DNA of 45,998 nucleotides from Candidatus Pullibacteroides excrementavium (GCA_017694335.1 JADIMZ010000029.1:1-45998), one strand, 5' to 3'; shown: positions 8,474-17,619, counted from the stretch's first letter. A program made the numbers and translations. Notes: generated by a model not told the origin, from the sequence alone.

Positions 8474-9472
8474 TTAGGATTCGAAGCGAGAGAAGTCTCC
8501 TAGGTTCACCGAAGCCACGTTGGTGGTGATGTAGGCTTCGTTCCCGATCATGGACTTGGTCAGTACCATGTTTTCTACTTCGGATTTTTTCTGAATGATG
8601 CTTTCGGAGACTACGGCATGCTTGATTCGGCTGCCTGATTCTATGGAAACGAAAGGTCCCACTACCGATTGCTGGATTTCGGTATCGGCGGCAATGAAAC
8701 AAGGAGGGATAATGATGGACTCTTCCACTTTGGCATTGGGGTCCACGTAATGCCCGATGTGTTCCAGAACGCTGGTATGCGTGGCCACTGTGGCGTCTTT
8801 GTTGCCGCAGTCCAGCCATTCGTCTACCGGTTCGCTGTAAAACTTCAACCCTTTTTCCATCATGTTCTGCAAAGCATCGGTCAGTTGGTATTCCCCTCCT
8901 TTTCTCACATCGTTGTCTATCAGGTACTGGAGTTCTTTTTTCAGGTTTTCTCCGTCCTTGAAGAAATAAATTCCAATGATGGCTTGGTTGGATACGGGTG
9001 TTTTGGGCTTTTCCACGAAGCCGGTAATCCGGTTGTACGGGTCGGTCAGGACCACTCCGAATGCACTGGGGTCTGCCACTTTTTTGGTCCAAATGATGGA
9101 ATCCTTGTCCAGGTTGAGTTTGCTTTGGCAGAAAAAGAGCGTGTCCGCAAAAGCAACGACAACGGGGCCTTGCAAGGAGTCTGACGCGCAGAGGATGGCA
9201 TGGGCGGTTCCTAATGCTTCTTCTTGATGATAGATGCTGCCTTTAGCTCCTATTTTGGAGGCCGAAGCTTTCAATGCGTTTTCCGTCGCTTCTCCGAAAT
9301 TGCCGATGATAAAGGCTATTTCGTCCACGGGTTCCTTCACGGCTAATGCGATTTCATCAATCAGATGCTCCACAATCGGTTTGCCAGCTAGGTGGATTAA
9401 AGGCTTCGGGGTTGTCAGTGTATGGGGGCGCATCCGTTTCCCCATTCCAGCCATAGGTATGATTATCTTCAT
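8474..9472 (-). CDS. Sugar-phosphate nucleotidyltransferase
   Basis: The 332-residue protein has an N-terminal NTP_transferase fold with signature G-M-G-K-R-M-R-P and T-T-P-K-P-L (residues 9-25). The C-terminal part has the alternating pattern of a left-handed beta-helix. This class joins a sugar 1-phosphate to a nucleoside triphosphate, giving an activated sugar for surface polysaccharide. FVEKP and the DCGNKD segment are typical of glucose-1-phosphate thymidylyl- or uridylyltransferase relatives. The exact sugar and nucleotide cannot be read from sequence. It lies between dut and the TPR gene, with a flippase two genes upstream. Confidence 0.87.
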   Translation of the reverse strand: MKIIIPMAGMGKRMRPHTLTTPKPLIHLAGKPIVEHLIDEIALAVKEPVDEIAFIIGNFGEATENALKASASKIGAKGSIYHQEEALGTAHAILCASDSLQGPVVVAFADTLFFCQSKLNLDKDSIIWTKKVADPSAFGVVLTDPYNRITGFVEKPKTPVSNQAIIGIYFFKDGENLKKELQYLIDNDVRKGGEYQLTDALQNMMEKGLKFYSEPVDEWLDCGNKDATVATHTSVLEHIGHYVDPNAKVEESIIIPPCFIAADTEIQQSVVGPFVSIESGSRIKHAVVSESIIQKKSEVENMVLTKSMIGNEAYITTNVASVNLGDFSRFES

Positions 9473-9537
9473 ATTGTATCGTTTTGCAGACGAATTCGAA
9501 AATTCGCCTCGGTTTGTTTCTCAAAAGGGGAAGAGTC

Positions 9538-9990
9538 TTATTGCCGTCCTGTATGTCCGAAGCCACCTTCACCCCGTTCGGAATCCGTCAGGGATTCTGC
9601 CGGGACCCATTCCACGTTTTCGTGCCGGGCCACTACCATCTGGGCGATCCGGTCCCCGTTTTGGATGGTGAAATCCTCATCGGAGAGGTTGGCCAGGATG
9701 ACTTTTATTTCGCCGCGGTAATCGGCATCGATGGTTCCGGGCGAATTGAGCACGGTAATGCCGTTTTTGGCGGCCAGTCCGCTGCGAGGGCGGATCTGGG
9801 CTTCGAAGCCGACCGGCAATTCAATGTGCAAGCCGGTGGGGACAAGAATCCTGCCATGGGCTTTGAGTGTTATGGGTTCTTGAAGGTCCGCGCGGATATC
9901 CATCCCTGCTGATGCCGGGGTAGCGTATGCGGGAAGTCCGTTCCCGGAATGGTTTACGATTTTGACTTTTACGAATGGTTTTGCTTCCAT
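9538..9990 (-). CDS. dut: dUTP diphosphatase
   Basis: The 150-residue trimeric dUTPase hydrolyses dUTP to dUMP and pyrophosphate, keeping uracil out of DNA and supplying dUMP for dTMP synthesis. All five motifs are present: AGMDIRA (28-34), PRSGLA (68-73), [13 protein letters not shown] (85-97), RIAQMV (114-119) and the C-terminal [10 protein letters not shown] arm (139-148) that closes over the site. Length is standard. It starts 4 bp after the flippase gene stop, so the two are almost certainly cotranscribed. Confidence 0.97.
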   Translation of the reverse strand: MEAKPFVKVKIVNHSGNGLPAYATPASAGMDIRADLQEPITLKAHGRILVPTGLHIELPVGFEAQIRPRSGLAAKNGITVLNSPGTIDADYRGEIKVILANLSDEDFTIQNGDRIAQMVVARHENVEWVPAESLTDSERGEGGFGHTGRQ

Positions 9991-9994
9991 TGCC

Positions 9995-11497
9995 TTACTT
10001 TTTTTTGTTTCGGCCGCTTATGCTGCGGGCAATTCCCCTGAGGGTGGCTGGCAGTTCGGGTTCCATTCGGCCGATGAAGACAGCAAATATAATCACCCCG
10101 GCTGAACCGAACAGGATTTGCGTTGCGAGGCTGTTCCAGGCGACAGTTCGGCTAATCCAGCCTAAAAGGACCGGCACGGCCATGTAAAGCAGCATGCGTC
10201 CTGTCGGGTAGGGCACAGGATAACATTTCTGCCCCCAAATATACGAAACAATGCAGAGCACGGCATAGCAGGTGAAAACAGTCCAAGCCGCGCCGTGGTA
10301 TCCGAAATGAGGAATCAGGGCAAAGTTCAAGGCCAAGGTGATAGCCGCTCCCAGCAGCGAAATATACATTCCTACCCGCGTCTTGTCGCTTACTTTGTAC
10401 CAGACGGAAAGATTGAAAAAAACGCCCAGGAAGAAGTTTGCCATCAACAGGATAGGGACAACATCGGCTCCTTCCCGGTATTCGGGGCCTACGAAATACA
10501 TCAGCTGGGGCAGGAACAGCACGCAAATCAGGTAAATGAACGAGCAGGCTATCACAAAGTATCGCATTACCTGGGCGTATGTCCGAGGCGCATCCTTTTG
10601 ATCCATTTGTTTGAAGAAGAAAGGTTCGGCTGCAAAACGGAAGGCCTGTACGAAAAGGGTCATGATGATGGACAGCTTGTAACAGGCCCCGTAGATTCCC
10701 ACTTGGCTCATCGCCGTGGCCGGATCCGGGCTCAGGTATTTGAGAAGAATCCGGTCGAAAGTGCCGTTGATGATGCCTGCCAGTCCCCAGACCATGACAG
10801 GAAGGCTGTAAGCCATCATTTCTTTCCATAGGCTCCACCGGAAACTGAAGCGCAGCTGCAACCATTGCGGCAGCAAGCAGATGAAAGTGAACAGGCTGGC
10901 AATCAAGTTCGATATAAAGATATAGCCTACGCCCATGCCGGGGTCGTAGATATGTTGCAGCCAGCAATCAGGGTGGTTTGCTATTCGGTGAGGGCAATAG
11001 ACGATGAAAAAAAGGTTGAGCGCGATGTTGAGCGCGATGTTGAGCGATTTGAGGAGCGCGAAGCGGGCTGCTTTGTTCTGTTCCCTGAGCAGGCAGAACG
11101 GGATGGCCGCCATGACATCGGCCGATAGGATGATGCCGAACCATGTAATATATTGTCCGGCTTCGGGGTAGCCCAAGGCCTGACCGATCGGGTTGTGGAA
11201 ACCTATGACCAAGGCGAGGAATACCGATGTTGTGGCAGCCAGCGACCAGACGGAAGTACTGTAGACGCTGCGGTCTTCCCTGTATTTCTGCATGAAGCGG
11301 AAAAAAGTAGTTTCCATGCCGTAGGTGAGCAGTACGAGCAGGAGAGCCACGTAGGCGTAAAGTTCAATGACAATCCCGTATTGATCCGGAGCGAAAGTGT
11401 ATGTGTAGAGCGGTACTAGCAAGTAATTGAGGAAGCGCCCTACGATGGAAGGGATTCCATAAATCACCGTCTGTTTGGCCAAACTCTTCAGTTGCAT
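9995..11497 (-). CDS. Polysaccharide flippase (Wzx/MOP superfamily)
   Basis: The 500-residue integral membrane protein has about 12-14 hydrophobic segments and opens with [31 protein letters not shown] in pattern, typical of oligosaccharide flippases of the MATE/MOP superfamily. Such proteins move lipid-linked oligosaccharides across the inner membrane. Its neighbours include a sugar nucleotidyltransferase and, further off, a CapD-type dehydratase. The basic C-terminus SGRNKKK faces the cytoplasm in the usual topology. No specific glycan is identifiable. Confidence 0.88.
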   Translation of the reverse strand: MQLKSLAKQTVIYGIPSIVGRFLNYLLVPLYTYTFAPDQYGIVIELYAYVALLLVLLTYGMETTFFRFMQKYREDRSVYSTSVWSLAATTSVFLALVIGFHNPIGQALGYPEAGQYITWFGIILSADVMAAIPFCLLREQNKAARFALLKSLNIALNIALNLFFIVYCPHRIANHPDCWLQHIYDPGMGVGYIFISNLIASLFTFICLLPQWLQLRFSFRWSLWKEMMAYSLPVMVWGLAGIINGTFDRILLKYLSPDPATAMSQVGIYGACYKLSIIMTLFVQAFRFAAEPFFFKQMDQKDAPRTYAQVMRYFVIACSFIYLICVLFLPQLMYFVGPEYREGADVVPILLMANFFLGVFFNLSVWYKVSDKTRVGMYISLLGAAITLALNFALIPHFGYHGAAWTVFTCYAVLCIVSYIWGQKCYPVPYPTGRMLLYMAVPVLLGWISRTVAWNSLATQILFGSAGVIIFAVFIGRMEPELPATLRGIARSISGRNKKK

Positions 11498-11510
11498 CTT
11501 CTATTCTGTT

Positions 11511-12530
11511 TCATTCTCCGTAGACTACGGCCAAGACCACATCGCCTACGATTTTGAGGGTATGGGCCGAGATGTTGTCCATGTTGTCCATGCGAGTATG
11601 CCAGTGCGGGAAGAAACCGGTGCCGCTGGACGTTTCGTAATGGATGATATCGATGGTCGGGATGCCTCTTGTCTCATTGATGAACAGGTGGTCGTCGATG
11701 ATGGCGCCTGCTTCCCGTCCTTGGAAGATATGGCCATATCCTAAAGCGGATGCCGTGTTCCAGACTTTGCTCATGATGTCAGGCGCGTAATACATCGAGG
11801 TGGCTTCCATGGCAAAACAGGGGTTTTCTGTTCCCACCATGTCGAGCAGGATGCCGTAAAGGGCGTTGTATCCGGGAATGTGCGGGTTTTCCGCCCAGTA
11901 TTGCGAGCCCAGGGCCCAGGTATATTCGTCTCCGTATCGGTTGGGCTCCCATTCGGGTTTGCCCGAGTCTTCCAAATCGAAAAGGATGATGTCCACGCCC
12001 ACTTCAGGCAAGGAGTGTTGCATCGTTCTGGCCACTTCCAGAAGCACGGCAGTGCCGCTGGCCCCATCGTTGGCCCCATCGATGGCCTGGTGGCGGCTTT
12101 GGGGAGAGGGATCGTGGTCTGCGTAAGGGCGGGAATCCCAATGGGCGCAAAGCAGGATGCGCCGGGTCGCTGCCGGATTGAAGGAGGCAATGATGTTGTA
12201 TCCGTCAAGCGTTTCGCCGTCCCAACGGCGGGCTTGGAATTCCTGGGTTTGCACATCGGCTCCGTAGGAGGCCAGTTTGTCATGCAGGTACCGGGCGCAT
12301 TGCCTTTGGGCTTCCGAATTAGGAATACGAGGGCCGAAGGCCACTTGTTCGGCTGCAAAACGATAAGCCGAATCGGCATTGCAGACAGGGGCTTTCGGTG
12401 CTGGGGCTGAATACGCAGGAACGGACTTGGCGTTTTGGTTTCCTTTGCCATTCTTGTTCTGACAGCTCGAAAGGAAAAGGCCGAACGCCAAGATCGAAAT
12501 AGACAGGATGTTGAAAATGGTTTTGTTCAT
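11511..12530 (-). CDS. M28-family lipoprotein, probable glutaminyl-peptide cyclotransferase
   Basis: The 339-residue lipoprotein has lipobox LSSC with Cys23. The catalytic fold is that of M28 aminopeptidases and animal-type glutaminyl cyclases. AHWDSRPYAD (129-138) is followed by GANDGASG (152-159), FDLED (184-188), a DDH segment (279-281) and HWHTRMDN (309-316). Likely zinc ligands are Asp155, Glu187 and His311, in the same order as human glutaminyl cyclase. Such enzymes turn N-terminal Gln into pyroglutamate. Eight exported proteins in this window have Gln as the predicted new N-terminus, which fits the assignment. Aminopeptidase activity remains possible. Confidence 0.85.
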   Translation of the reverse strand: MNKTIFNILSISILAFGLFLSSCQNKNGKGNQNAKSVPAYSAPAPKAPVCNADSAYRFAAEQVAFGPRIPNSEAQRQCARYLHDKLASYGADVQTQEFQARRWDGETLDGYNIIASFNPAATRRILLCAHWDSRPYADHDPSPQSRHQAIDGANDGASGTAVLLEVARTMQHSLPEVGVDIILFDLEDSGKPEWEPNRYGDEYTWALGSQYWAENPHIPGYNALYGILLDMVGTENPCFAMEATSMYYAPDIMSKVWNTASALGYGHIFQGREAGAIIDDHLFINETRGIPTIDIIHYETSSGTGFFPHWHTRMDNMDNISAHTLKIVGDVVLAVVYGE

Positions 12531-12564
12531 CGTTGGGCTTTGTTGCGCCTGTTTCGTACGTTTG

Positions 12565-13590
12565 TTAGAATTGGGAAAGGAAACGTCGGTCGTTTTCCGA
12601 GAACAGCCTCAAATCGTTGACACGGTAGAGCAGATTGGCGATACGTTCCACGCCGACACCAAAGGCGAAGCCGCTATATACGTCAGGATCAATACCGCAA
12701 TTTTTCAAAACGGCGGGGTCCACCATGCCGCAGCCCAGGATTTCCACCCAGCCGGTATGCTTGCAGAGCGGGCATCCTTTGCCTCCGCAGATGGTGCAGG
12801 CAATGTCCATCTCGGCCGAAGGTTCGGTGAAGGGGAAATAGGACGGGCGGAGCCTGATCTTGGTATCGTTTCCGAACATTTCCCGGGCAAAATACAGCAG
12901 GGTATCGTGCAAGTCGGCGAACGAGACGTTCTTGTCTACATAGAGCCCTTCGATTTGATGGAAGAAGCAGTGGGCACGGGCCGAAACCACTTCGTTCCGG
13001 TATACTCGGCCAGGGCAAAGGGTTCGGATGGGTAGCGGGCGGCTCATCATGCTGCGGATCTGGACGGAAGAAGTATGCGTCCTGAGCAGAACGTCTTTCG
13101 GTGTGCCGCTCCTTTCAATGAAGAAAGTGTCTTGCATATCGCGGGCCGGGTGGTCGGCAGAGAAGTTCAAGGCGGTGAATACATGCCAGTCGTCTTCTAT
13201 CTCCGGTCCGTCCGAAACATCGAAACCGATTTTGCCGAAAATCCGGAAAATTTCTTCCCGGACTTGGGAAAGGGGATGCCGATGGCCGATCCTTTCGTCA
13301 ACCGGGCGGCTGAGGTCGAGTTCGGAGGCTGTTTGAGACGAAGTCTTTGCGTTGCATTCGTCTTTGGCCTTTTGAATCGCTTCCTGTACGGCCGATTTCA
13401 ATTGGTTGAGAGCCTGCCCTATATCTTTTTTCAAGCCGGGTTCCACCTGCTTGAATTCTTCAAACAGCTCGTTCATTTCCCCTTTGCGGCCCAGAAGCCG
13501 GATACGGTATTGCTCTGCTTCTTCCATGGTTTGGAGCCTGATTTTCCGGGCTTCATTCAATAAACTGTCTATCTTTTCTTTCAGTTGCAT
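12565..13590 (-). CDS. pheS: Phenylalanine-tRNA ligase alpha subunit
   Basis: The 341-residue class II aminoacyl-tRNA synthetase alpha chain charges tRNA-Phe together with PheT, which is not in the window. Visible parts are the N-terminal coiled-coil arm, the class II core with RTHTSSVQ and GRVYRNE (motif 2), a cysteine-rich CTICGGKGCPLC segment, GWVEILGCGMV, and motif 3 (GFAFGVGVERI). Length matches bacterial PheS. It lies between the cyclophilin and M28 genes on the minus strand. Confidence 0.97.
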   Translation of the reverse strand: MQLKEKIDSLLNEARKIRLQTMEEAEQYRIRLLGRKGEMNELFEEFKQVEPGLKKDIGQALNQLKSAVQEAIQKAKDECNAKTSSQTASELDLSRPVDERIGHRHPLSQVREEIFRIFGKIGFDVSDGPEIEDDWHVFTALNFSADHPARDMQDTFFIERSGTPKDVLLRTHTSSVQIRSMMSRPLPIRTLCPGRVYRNEVVSARAHCFFHQIEGLYVDKNVSFADLHDTLLYFAREMFGNDTKIRLRPSYFPFTEPSAEMDIACTICGGKGCPLCKHTGWVEILGCGMVDPAVLKNCGIDPDVYSGFAFGVGVERIANLLYRVNDLRLFSENDRRFLSQF

Positions 13591-13662
13591 TTCTTTATTC
13601 TTTTGGACATGGCGATGTCTCGATTGATGACTCGGTTTTTAAGTGTCGGTTCCGGAGTCTGT

Positions 13663-14349
13663 TTATTCCAGCGTCATTGTCATCCGGATATCTTCCACCG
13701 GACGGTCTCCCGGTCGCGTGGGCTGGCTGGCGATTTTGTCGATTACATCCAGACCATCCACTACTTCTCCGAAAACAGTGTATTGCATATCCAGAAACGG
13801 AGTGCCGCCCAGGGTCGTGTAAATCTCGATTTGTTCGGGCGTGAATTGGGTTCCGTACTGCATGGAAATCATTTGGAGTTCCTGCGGTGTCCATGTCCTT
13901 CCTTGCACGATATAGAATTGGCAGGAAGAGGAACGTTTTTGCGGATTCACCTGGTCTCCGGTCCGCGCTGCGGCCAAAGCTCCCTTTTTGTGGAATCGGG
14001 CAGGCACGAATTCAGCAGGGATTGTATATCCCAGGTCTCCGCTTCCCAGCATTTGGCCCGGTTTTGCGTGTTTGGAGTCGGGATCGCCGCCTTGGATCAT
14101 GAAGTCCTTGATGACCCGGTGGAAAAGCGTGCTGTCGTATTGTTTTTCCTTGACAAGTCTGATGAAATTATCCCGGTGCTGCGGGGTTTCGTCGTACAGT
14201 TTTACAGTCATGTCTCCATAGGAAGTATGGATGACGACCCTCTGTTCTTTTCGCGGTGTTTCTTCTGCAGTTTGAGCTTGCATGGGTGTTACAAAGTTTA
14301 ATGTGACGAGGCTGGCAACCAAGGCCAGTCCTTTTCCGATGATATGCAT
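13663..14349 (-). CDS. Exported cyclophilin-type peptidyl-prolyl isomerase
   Basis: The 228-residue protein has a signal peptide ending at MQA, followed by Gln26. The cyclophilin fold follows, with FHRVIKDFMIQGGDP (76-90), the central catalytic motif, and later SSSCQFYIVQG and FGEVVDGLDVIDKI. It should speed cis/trans isomerisation of prolyl bonds in the periplasm. It is the first gene of the long minus-strand cluster. The repeated promoter-like units at 14427-14603 lie directly upstream. Confidence 0.94.
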   Translation of the reverse strand: MHIIGKGLALVASLVTLNFVTPMQAQTAEETPRKEQRVVIHTSYGDMTVKLYDETPQHRDNFIRLVKEKQYDSTLFHRVIKDFMIQGGDPDSKHAKPGQMLGSGDLGYTIPAEFVPARFHKKGALAAARTGDQVNPQKRSSSCQFYIVQGRTWTPQELQMISMQYGTQFTPEQIEIYTTLGGTPFLDMQYTVFGEVVDGLDVIDKIASQPTRPGDRPVEDIRMTMTLE

Positions 14350-14418
14350 GTTTTTTTTGTTTTGTGTCGCGTCCGTTGCGTCAAGGGCGGTACCAGCTTT
14401 TTCAAATTTTCAAAAAGC

Positions 14419-14426
14419 CAAACTTA
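14419..14426 (-). promoter_or_regulatory. Possible -7 box upstream of the cyclophilin gene
   Basis: The minus strand reads TAAGTTTG, a match to TAnnTTTG, 70 bp before the cyclophilin start. The only -33 candidate is a poor CAGA/TCTG at 22-bp spacing. It adds to the two promoter-like repeats just upstream. Confidence 0.3.
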
Positions 14427-14508
14427 CAAAGATAGCGAAAGTCGAGAGCAGAGCCAAGCTCTCCCCCGCTTGAGCTATGCCGAGACCAAGCTATCTTCGA
14501 TGCGAAGC
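14427..14508 (-). repeat. Promoter-bearing repeat, copy 1
   Basis: This is the first of two adjacent, nearly identical units with an 85-bp period. On the minus strand it carries CTTG (14455-14458), 20 bp, then TATCTTTG (14427-14434), a good Bacteroidetes promoter facing the cyclophilin gene. The unit also contains short palindromes: AGAGC-CAA-GCTCT and CTTCG-ATG-CGAAG. A relative lies at 41111-41165. Confidence 0.8.
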
Positions 14509-14511
14509 AAT

Positions 14512-14603
14512 CAAAGATAGCGAAAGTCGAGAGCAGAGCCAAGCCTCTCCCCCTGCTTGAGCTATGCCGAGACCAAGCTATCTTCGATGCGAAGCCAAAG
14601 ATA
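14512..14603 (-). repeat. Promoter-bearing repeat, copy 2 and start of a third
   Basis: The second unit (14512-14595) differs from the first by two single-base insertions. It again has CTTG (14540-14543), 20 bp, TATCTTTG (14512-14519) on the minus strand. At 14596-14603 the first eight bases of a third unit, again a -7 box, are present before the sequence diverges into the 3' end of comF. Confidence 0.8.
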
Positions 14604-14620
14604 CGGAATTTCTTAAATAT

Positions 14621-15340
14621 CTAGTCAGGGTGTGCTATGGCGAAGAAAGATACCTGGCCTCCGGGAATCCTAAGCAGTTCCCGGCAACAGCTGTTGGAAG
14701 TGGCACCCGTGGTGACAACATCGTCCACAACCAGGAAGTGCCGGTGGTGGAATTCGGGCTTTTGCAGGATGCTCGGGTTCAGGATGAAGCTGCCTTGGAT
14801 GTTTTTCCATCGGGATTCCCTGTTTTTTCGGGTTTGGCTTTGCGTGCTTTCCTGTTTGATTAAAAAGTTCAAGCCGATTTGTTTTTTCATGATGGCGTTC
14901 ATGCCTTGGACAATGAGCTGGCTTTGGTTGTATCCTCGTTTTTTCAGTTTTTCTGGATGCATAGGTACGGGGACCAGATAGTCGGCATCGCAGAAAGGGT
15001 GGGTGTCCTGAAGGAGCTGGCCAGCCAGACAGCCCAGAAAAAGTCCGATTTCTGCCTGGCCTTGGTATTTGAGTTCGTGAAGCAGTTTCTGTATCACGCC
15101 TTCTTTGTTGAAAAACAGCAGGGCACTGGCGCCACGGATAGGTATTTTGGATTGCATGCTGGCAGCCAGCGGGTTCTTCGGTTGTTTTTCATAGCCGGTA
15201 TAGGTGAGCCGGCCGAGACAGTCCCCGCACAAAAACTTCTCGCTCCCGATTAGCCGTTGGCCGCAGCCGTGGCAGCAATCGGGGTAGAGGAAATGAAGGA
15301 GATTACCCCCAACGCATCGTATGTGAGGAACAATTTGCAT
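14621..15340 (-). CDS. ComF-family phosphoribosyltransferase-like protein
   Basis: The 239-residue protein has an N-terminal zinc-finger-like set of cysteines (Cys23, Cys26, Cys38, Cys41) and a C-terminal type I phosphoribosyltransferase fold with PRPP motif VVDDVVTTGAT (204-214). KKRGYNQSQ, a ComF-family hallmark, precedes it. In naturally competent bacteria ComF helps take up single-stranded DNA; in others its role is unclear. The ATG at 15338-15340 overlaps the divergent promoter at 15334-15364, so the two genes may interfere with each other. Confidence 0.9.
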   Translation of the reverse strand: MQIVPHIRCVGGNLLHFLYPDCCHGCGQRLIGSEKFLCGDCLGRLTYTGYEKQPKNPLAASMQSKIPIRGASALLFFNKEGVIQKLLHELKYQGQAEIGLFLGCLAGQLLQDTHPFCDADYLVPVPMHPEKLKKRGYNQSQLIVQGMNAIMKKQIGLNFLIKQESTQSQTRKNRESRWKNIQGSFILNPSILQKPEFHHRHFLVVDDVVTTGATSNSCCRELLRIPGGQVSFFAIAHPD

Positions 15341-15364
15341 TTTGGCAAAAATACGTTATCTTTG
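15334..15364 (+). promoter_or_regulatory. Bacteroidetes-type promoter for the coiled-coil protein gene
   Basis: TTTG at 15334-15337, exactly 19 bp, then TATCTTTG at 15357-15364 is a full match to the -33/-7 consensus. Transcription should begin near 15371, leaving an untranslated leader of about 190 bases before the ATG at 15558. The leader contains a GC-rich palindrome (CCCCGGCGGGG) flanked by GGCAG and CTGCC near 15487-15524. I recognise no riboswitch there. Confidence 0.75.
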
Positions 15365-15557
15365 CCTTAGTCTAATGTTAAAAAGTCTTAAAAGCTGTTC
15401 GACTGCTTGGATTTTTACGAATTTGTTATTGAAATTGACAGAAGAAAAAGTGCTTGTCGGGCATGTGTCCGTGCGTTGATAGCGCAGGGCAGTCCAGCCC
15501 CGGCGGGGACGGCTTTCTGCCGGTTTCTTTGTAAAACCAACCAAAACAAGAGAGGAT

Positions 15558-16484
15558 ATGGATTCTTCAAACAATGCACAAGTGCAGCCTGGCAATAGCA
15601 ATGCTAAGCTGGAGCGTAAGGTCAAGATTTTGTATGTGGTCATCCTGATTCTGGTGGTGGCGATGGCCTTCATGATTTTCAACACGCAGAAGGTGGCCAA
15701 CGAACGGAATGAAAGTTTTGCCCAAGGAGTTCAGTTGAGAGGCGAATTGGACAAGGTGATGGAAGATTATAACGACATCCGGATGGAGAACCAGGATTTG
15801 GTCGGCCAGATGTCAGACAAGGACAGCCTGATCATGGCCAACAAGAAGGAGATTGAACGCTTGATTGCCCGTCAGGCCGATTACAATAAAATCAAGAAAA
15901 AACTGGATTTGCTCCGCAAGATCACGCAGGAGTATGTTGTCCGTATAGATTCCTTGGTGACAGCCAATAAGGTTTTAGCCGAAGAGAATACGCAACTCAA
16001 AGAGGAAACCACTCGTGCCCGTCAGGAAAACACGCAGTTGAAAACCGAATTGGATGAGAAAATCAGCTTGGCATCGGAATTCAAGGCTTATGATTTGACC
16101 GCAGTGACGGTACGCGTGAGAGCCGATGGCAAGGAAGTTCCTACCGATCGAGCCCGTCGCGTCACCCGGATCAATCTGGATTTTACTTTGAGCGAAAACA
16201 AGATTGTGGAACCGGGTCAGAAAACCATATATGCGAGGATTTCCCGTCCAGACGGAGTTGTTATGTCGTTGAGTTCCGATAATCAGTATTCGTTTGTCAT
16301 GAACGGAGATACTTTGCAGTACACGATTAAGCAGGATATCGAATACAAGAATCAGGCGCAGGAAATCAAGATGCATTGGGACCGTCTCACTACGGATAAC
16401 CATGCAATGGCCGGGCAGTATGCTGTAATCTTGTATATGGAAGGGAAGGAAATCGGACGTACTGGTTTTGCGATTCGGGATTGA
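15558..16484 (+). CDS. Membrane-anchored coiled-coil protein, Bacteroidetes conserved hypothetical
   Basis: The 308-residue protein has a short cytoplasmic start, one membrane helix (about 24-42), a long coiled coil (about 48-180) and a C-terminal globular, probably beta-rich domain (about 185-308). The helix and coil suggest a protein anchored in the inner membrane with its C-terminal domain in the periplasm. I know no function. An AGAGGA sequence at 15551-15556, just two bases before the ATG, resembles a Shine-Dalgarno site but is unusually close. A consensus promoter lies 190 bases upstream and a strong terminator follows, so it is a single-gene unit. Confidence 0.85.
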   Translation: MDSSNNAQVQPGNSNAKLERKVKILYVVILILVVAMAFMIFNTQKVANERNESFAQGVQLRGELDKVMEDYNDIRMENQDLVGQMSDKDSLIMANKKEIERLIARQADYNKIKKKLDLLRKITQEYVVRIDSLVTANKVLAEENTQLKEETTRARQENTQLKTELDEKISLASEFKAYDLTAVTVRVRADGKEVPTDRARRVTRINLDFTLSENKIVEPGQKTIYARISRPDGVVMSLSSDNQYSFVMNGDTLQYTIKQDIEYKNQAQEIKMHWDRLTTDNHAMAGQYAVILYMEGKEIGRTGFAIRD

Positions 16485-16507
16485 TCCTGTTCGGTGGACC
16501 TATCGGA

Positions 16508-16553
16508 GAGGCCGGCTGGAAGTCGAAAGGCTTTTGGCCGGCCTCGTTGTTTT
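16508..16553. terminator. Terminator between convergent genes
   Basis: GAGGCCGGC (16508-16516) pairs perfectly with GCCGGCCTC (16537-16545), followed by the T-rich GTTGTTTT. Weaker inner pairing (AAG/CTT) extends the stem. It follows the coiled-coil gene. The 3' end of the ROK kinase gene lies just beyond, on the other strand. Confidence 0.85.
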
Positions 16554-16563
16554 CCGGCCTGCT

Positions 16564-17487
16564 CTACTGCATGTTGGCGAGGGCGGCAGCACCAAGGATG
16601 CCAGCGTTTTTGCTGGTAGCCATCAGGCCTGAGAGTTCCAGCTTGATGTGGTTTTTGTAACAGAACAAGAGATTTTTTTCGAAAGCTTGGCGGGTGGGCT
16701 CCATCAGGACTTCCCCCGCTTGGGCTACGCCTCCGAAGATGAAAATATGCGATGGGTCGTAACAGCAGGCCATATTGGCCAAGGCTGTGCCTAGTATTTT
16801 CCCGGTTCTTTGGTATGTGTCGATGGCAATAGAGTCTCCTGCTTTAGCCAGGATGGATAAACTGCGGTAATCCCCGGCTTTGGGGACTTGCTTTAGTTGC
16901 TGGCAGAGTTCCGTATAGGTCCGGTAAATCCCGTTGGCTGCCACGTATTGTTCCAAGCAGCCTTGGCGTCCGCAACCGCATTCCCTGCCTTCCGGGAAGC
17001 AAATCACGTGGCCTAGTTCGCCGGCCATGCCCCGGCTGCCGGACATCAGTTTCCCATCGGCCATGATGCCGCATCCCAGTCCGGTTCCTAATGTGACCAC
17101 TATGAAGTCCTTCAGCCCTTTGGCAGAGCCATAGACGGCTTCGCCCCAGGCGGCCGCCCGGGCATCGTTTTCAAAAAAGAGGGGTGTTTCAGGAAAATAC
17201 CGTCTGAATTCCGTTAAAAGGGACACAGGGCCTTTGAATTTCAAGTTGGCAGCCCTTTCCACGATTCCGGTTTCGGGGTTGATGTTGGGGCATCCTATCC
17301 CGATGCTTTCAATTTTCGTTTGATTGACTTTGGCCATTCTCAAGATAGAGTAGGCAATGGTTACTACCAAGTCGAAAGCAAGCTCGTATTTGCCGGTTTT
17401 CAGGCAATCGTAATCTATTACTTTGCCGTTTGGGTCAACCAATCCGATCATGGTATTGGTGCCGCCGATATCCACGCCACAACGCAT
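16564..17487 (-). CDS. ROK-family sugar kinase (glucokinase-like)
   Basis: The 307-residue protein has the ATP-binding start DIGGT (6-10), ENDA (106-109), LGTGLGCG (133-140), GELGH (156-160) and the ROK zinc site CGCGRQGCLE (170-179), where His160 and the cysteines bind zinc. No helix-turn-helix precedes the kinase domain, so it is an enzyme and not a ROK repressor. It probably phosphorylates glucose or a related hexose at O6 using ATP. The exact sugar is not determined by sequence. It reads towards the coiled-coil gene and diverges from yraN. Confidence 0.9.
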   Translation of the reverse strand: MRCGVDIGGTNTMIGLVDPNGKVIDYDCLKTGKYELAFDLVVTIAYSILRMAKVNQTKIESIGIGCPNINPETGIVERAANLKFKGPVSLLTEFRRYFPETPLFFENDARAAAWGEAVYGSAKGLKDFIVVTLGTGLGCGIMADGKLMSGSRGMAGELGHVICFPEGRECGCGRQGCLEQYVAANGIYRTYTELCQQLKQVPKAGDYRSLSILAKAGDSIAIDTYQRTGKILGTALANMACCYDPSHIFIFGGVAQAGEVLMEPTRQAFEKNLLFCYKNHIKLELSGLMATSKNAGILGAAALANMQ

Positions 17488-17619
17488 AGTCTGTCAGTTA
17501 TTTTGTCTTTTAGTGCCAAGTTTTTGATGGGCGAAGTTACAAAAAAGCGATAGAATTCCGGTTTTCGGATTTCGATAAATCCGGAGAAAAGCGATTCCTA
17601 TGTAGTAGACCTGTAAAAA

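Noticed and set aside
14427-14603. CRISPR array
   Set aside because: There are two units with an 85-bp period and no unique spacers; the units are near-identical throughout, so this is a plain tandem repeat.
15365-15557. tRNA or known riboswitch in the leader of the coiled-coil gene
   Set aside because: I could not fold a cloverleaf or recognise the conserved core of any riboswitch class; only a GC-rich hairpin is visible.
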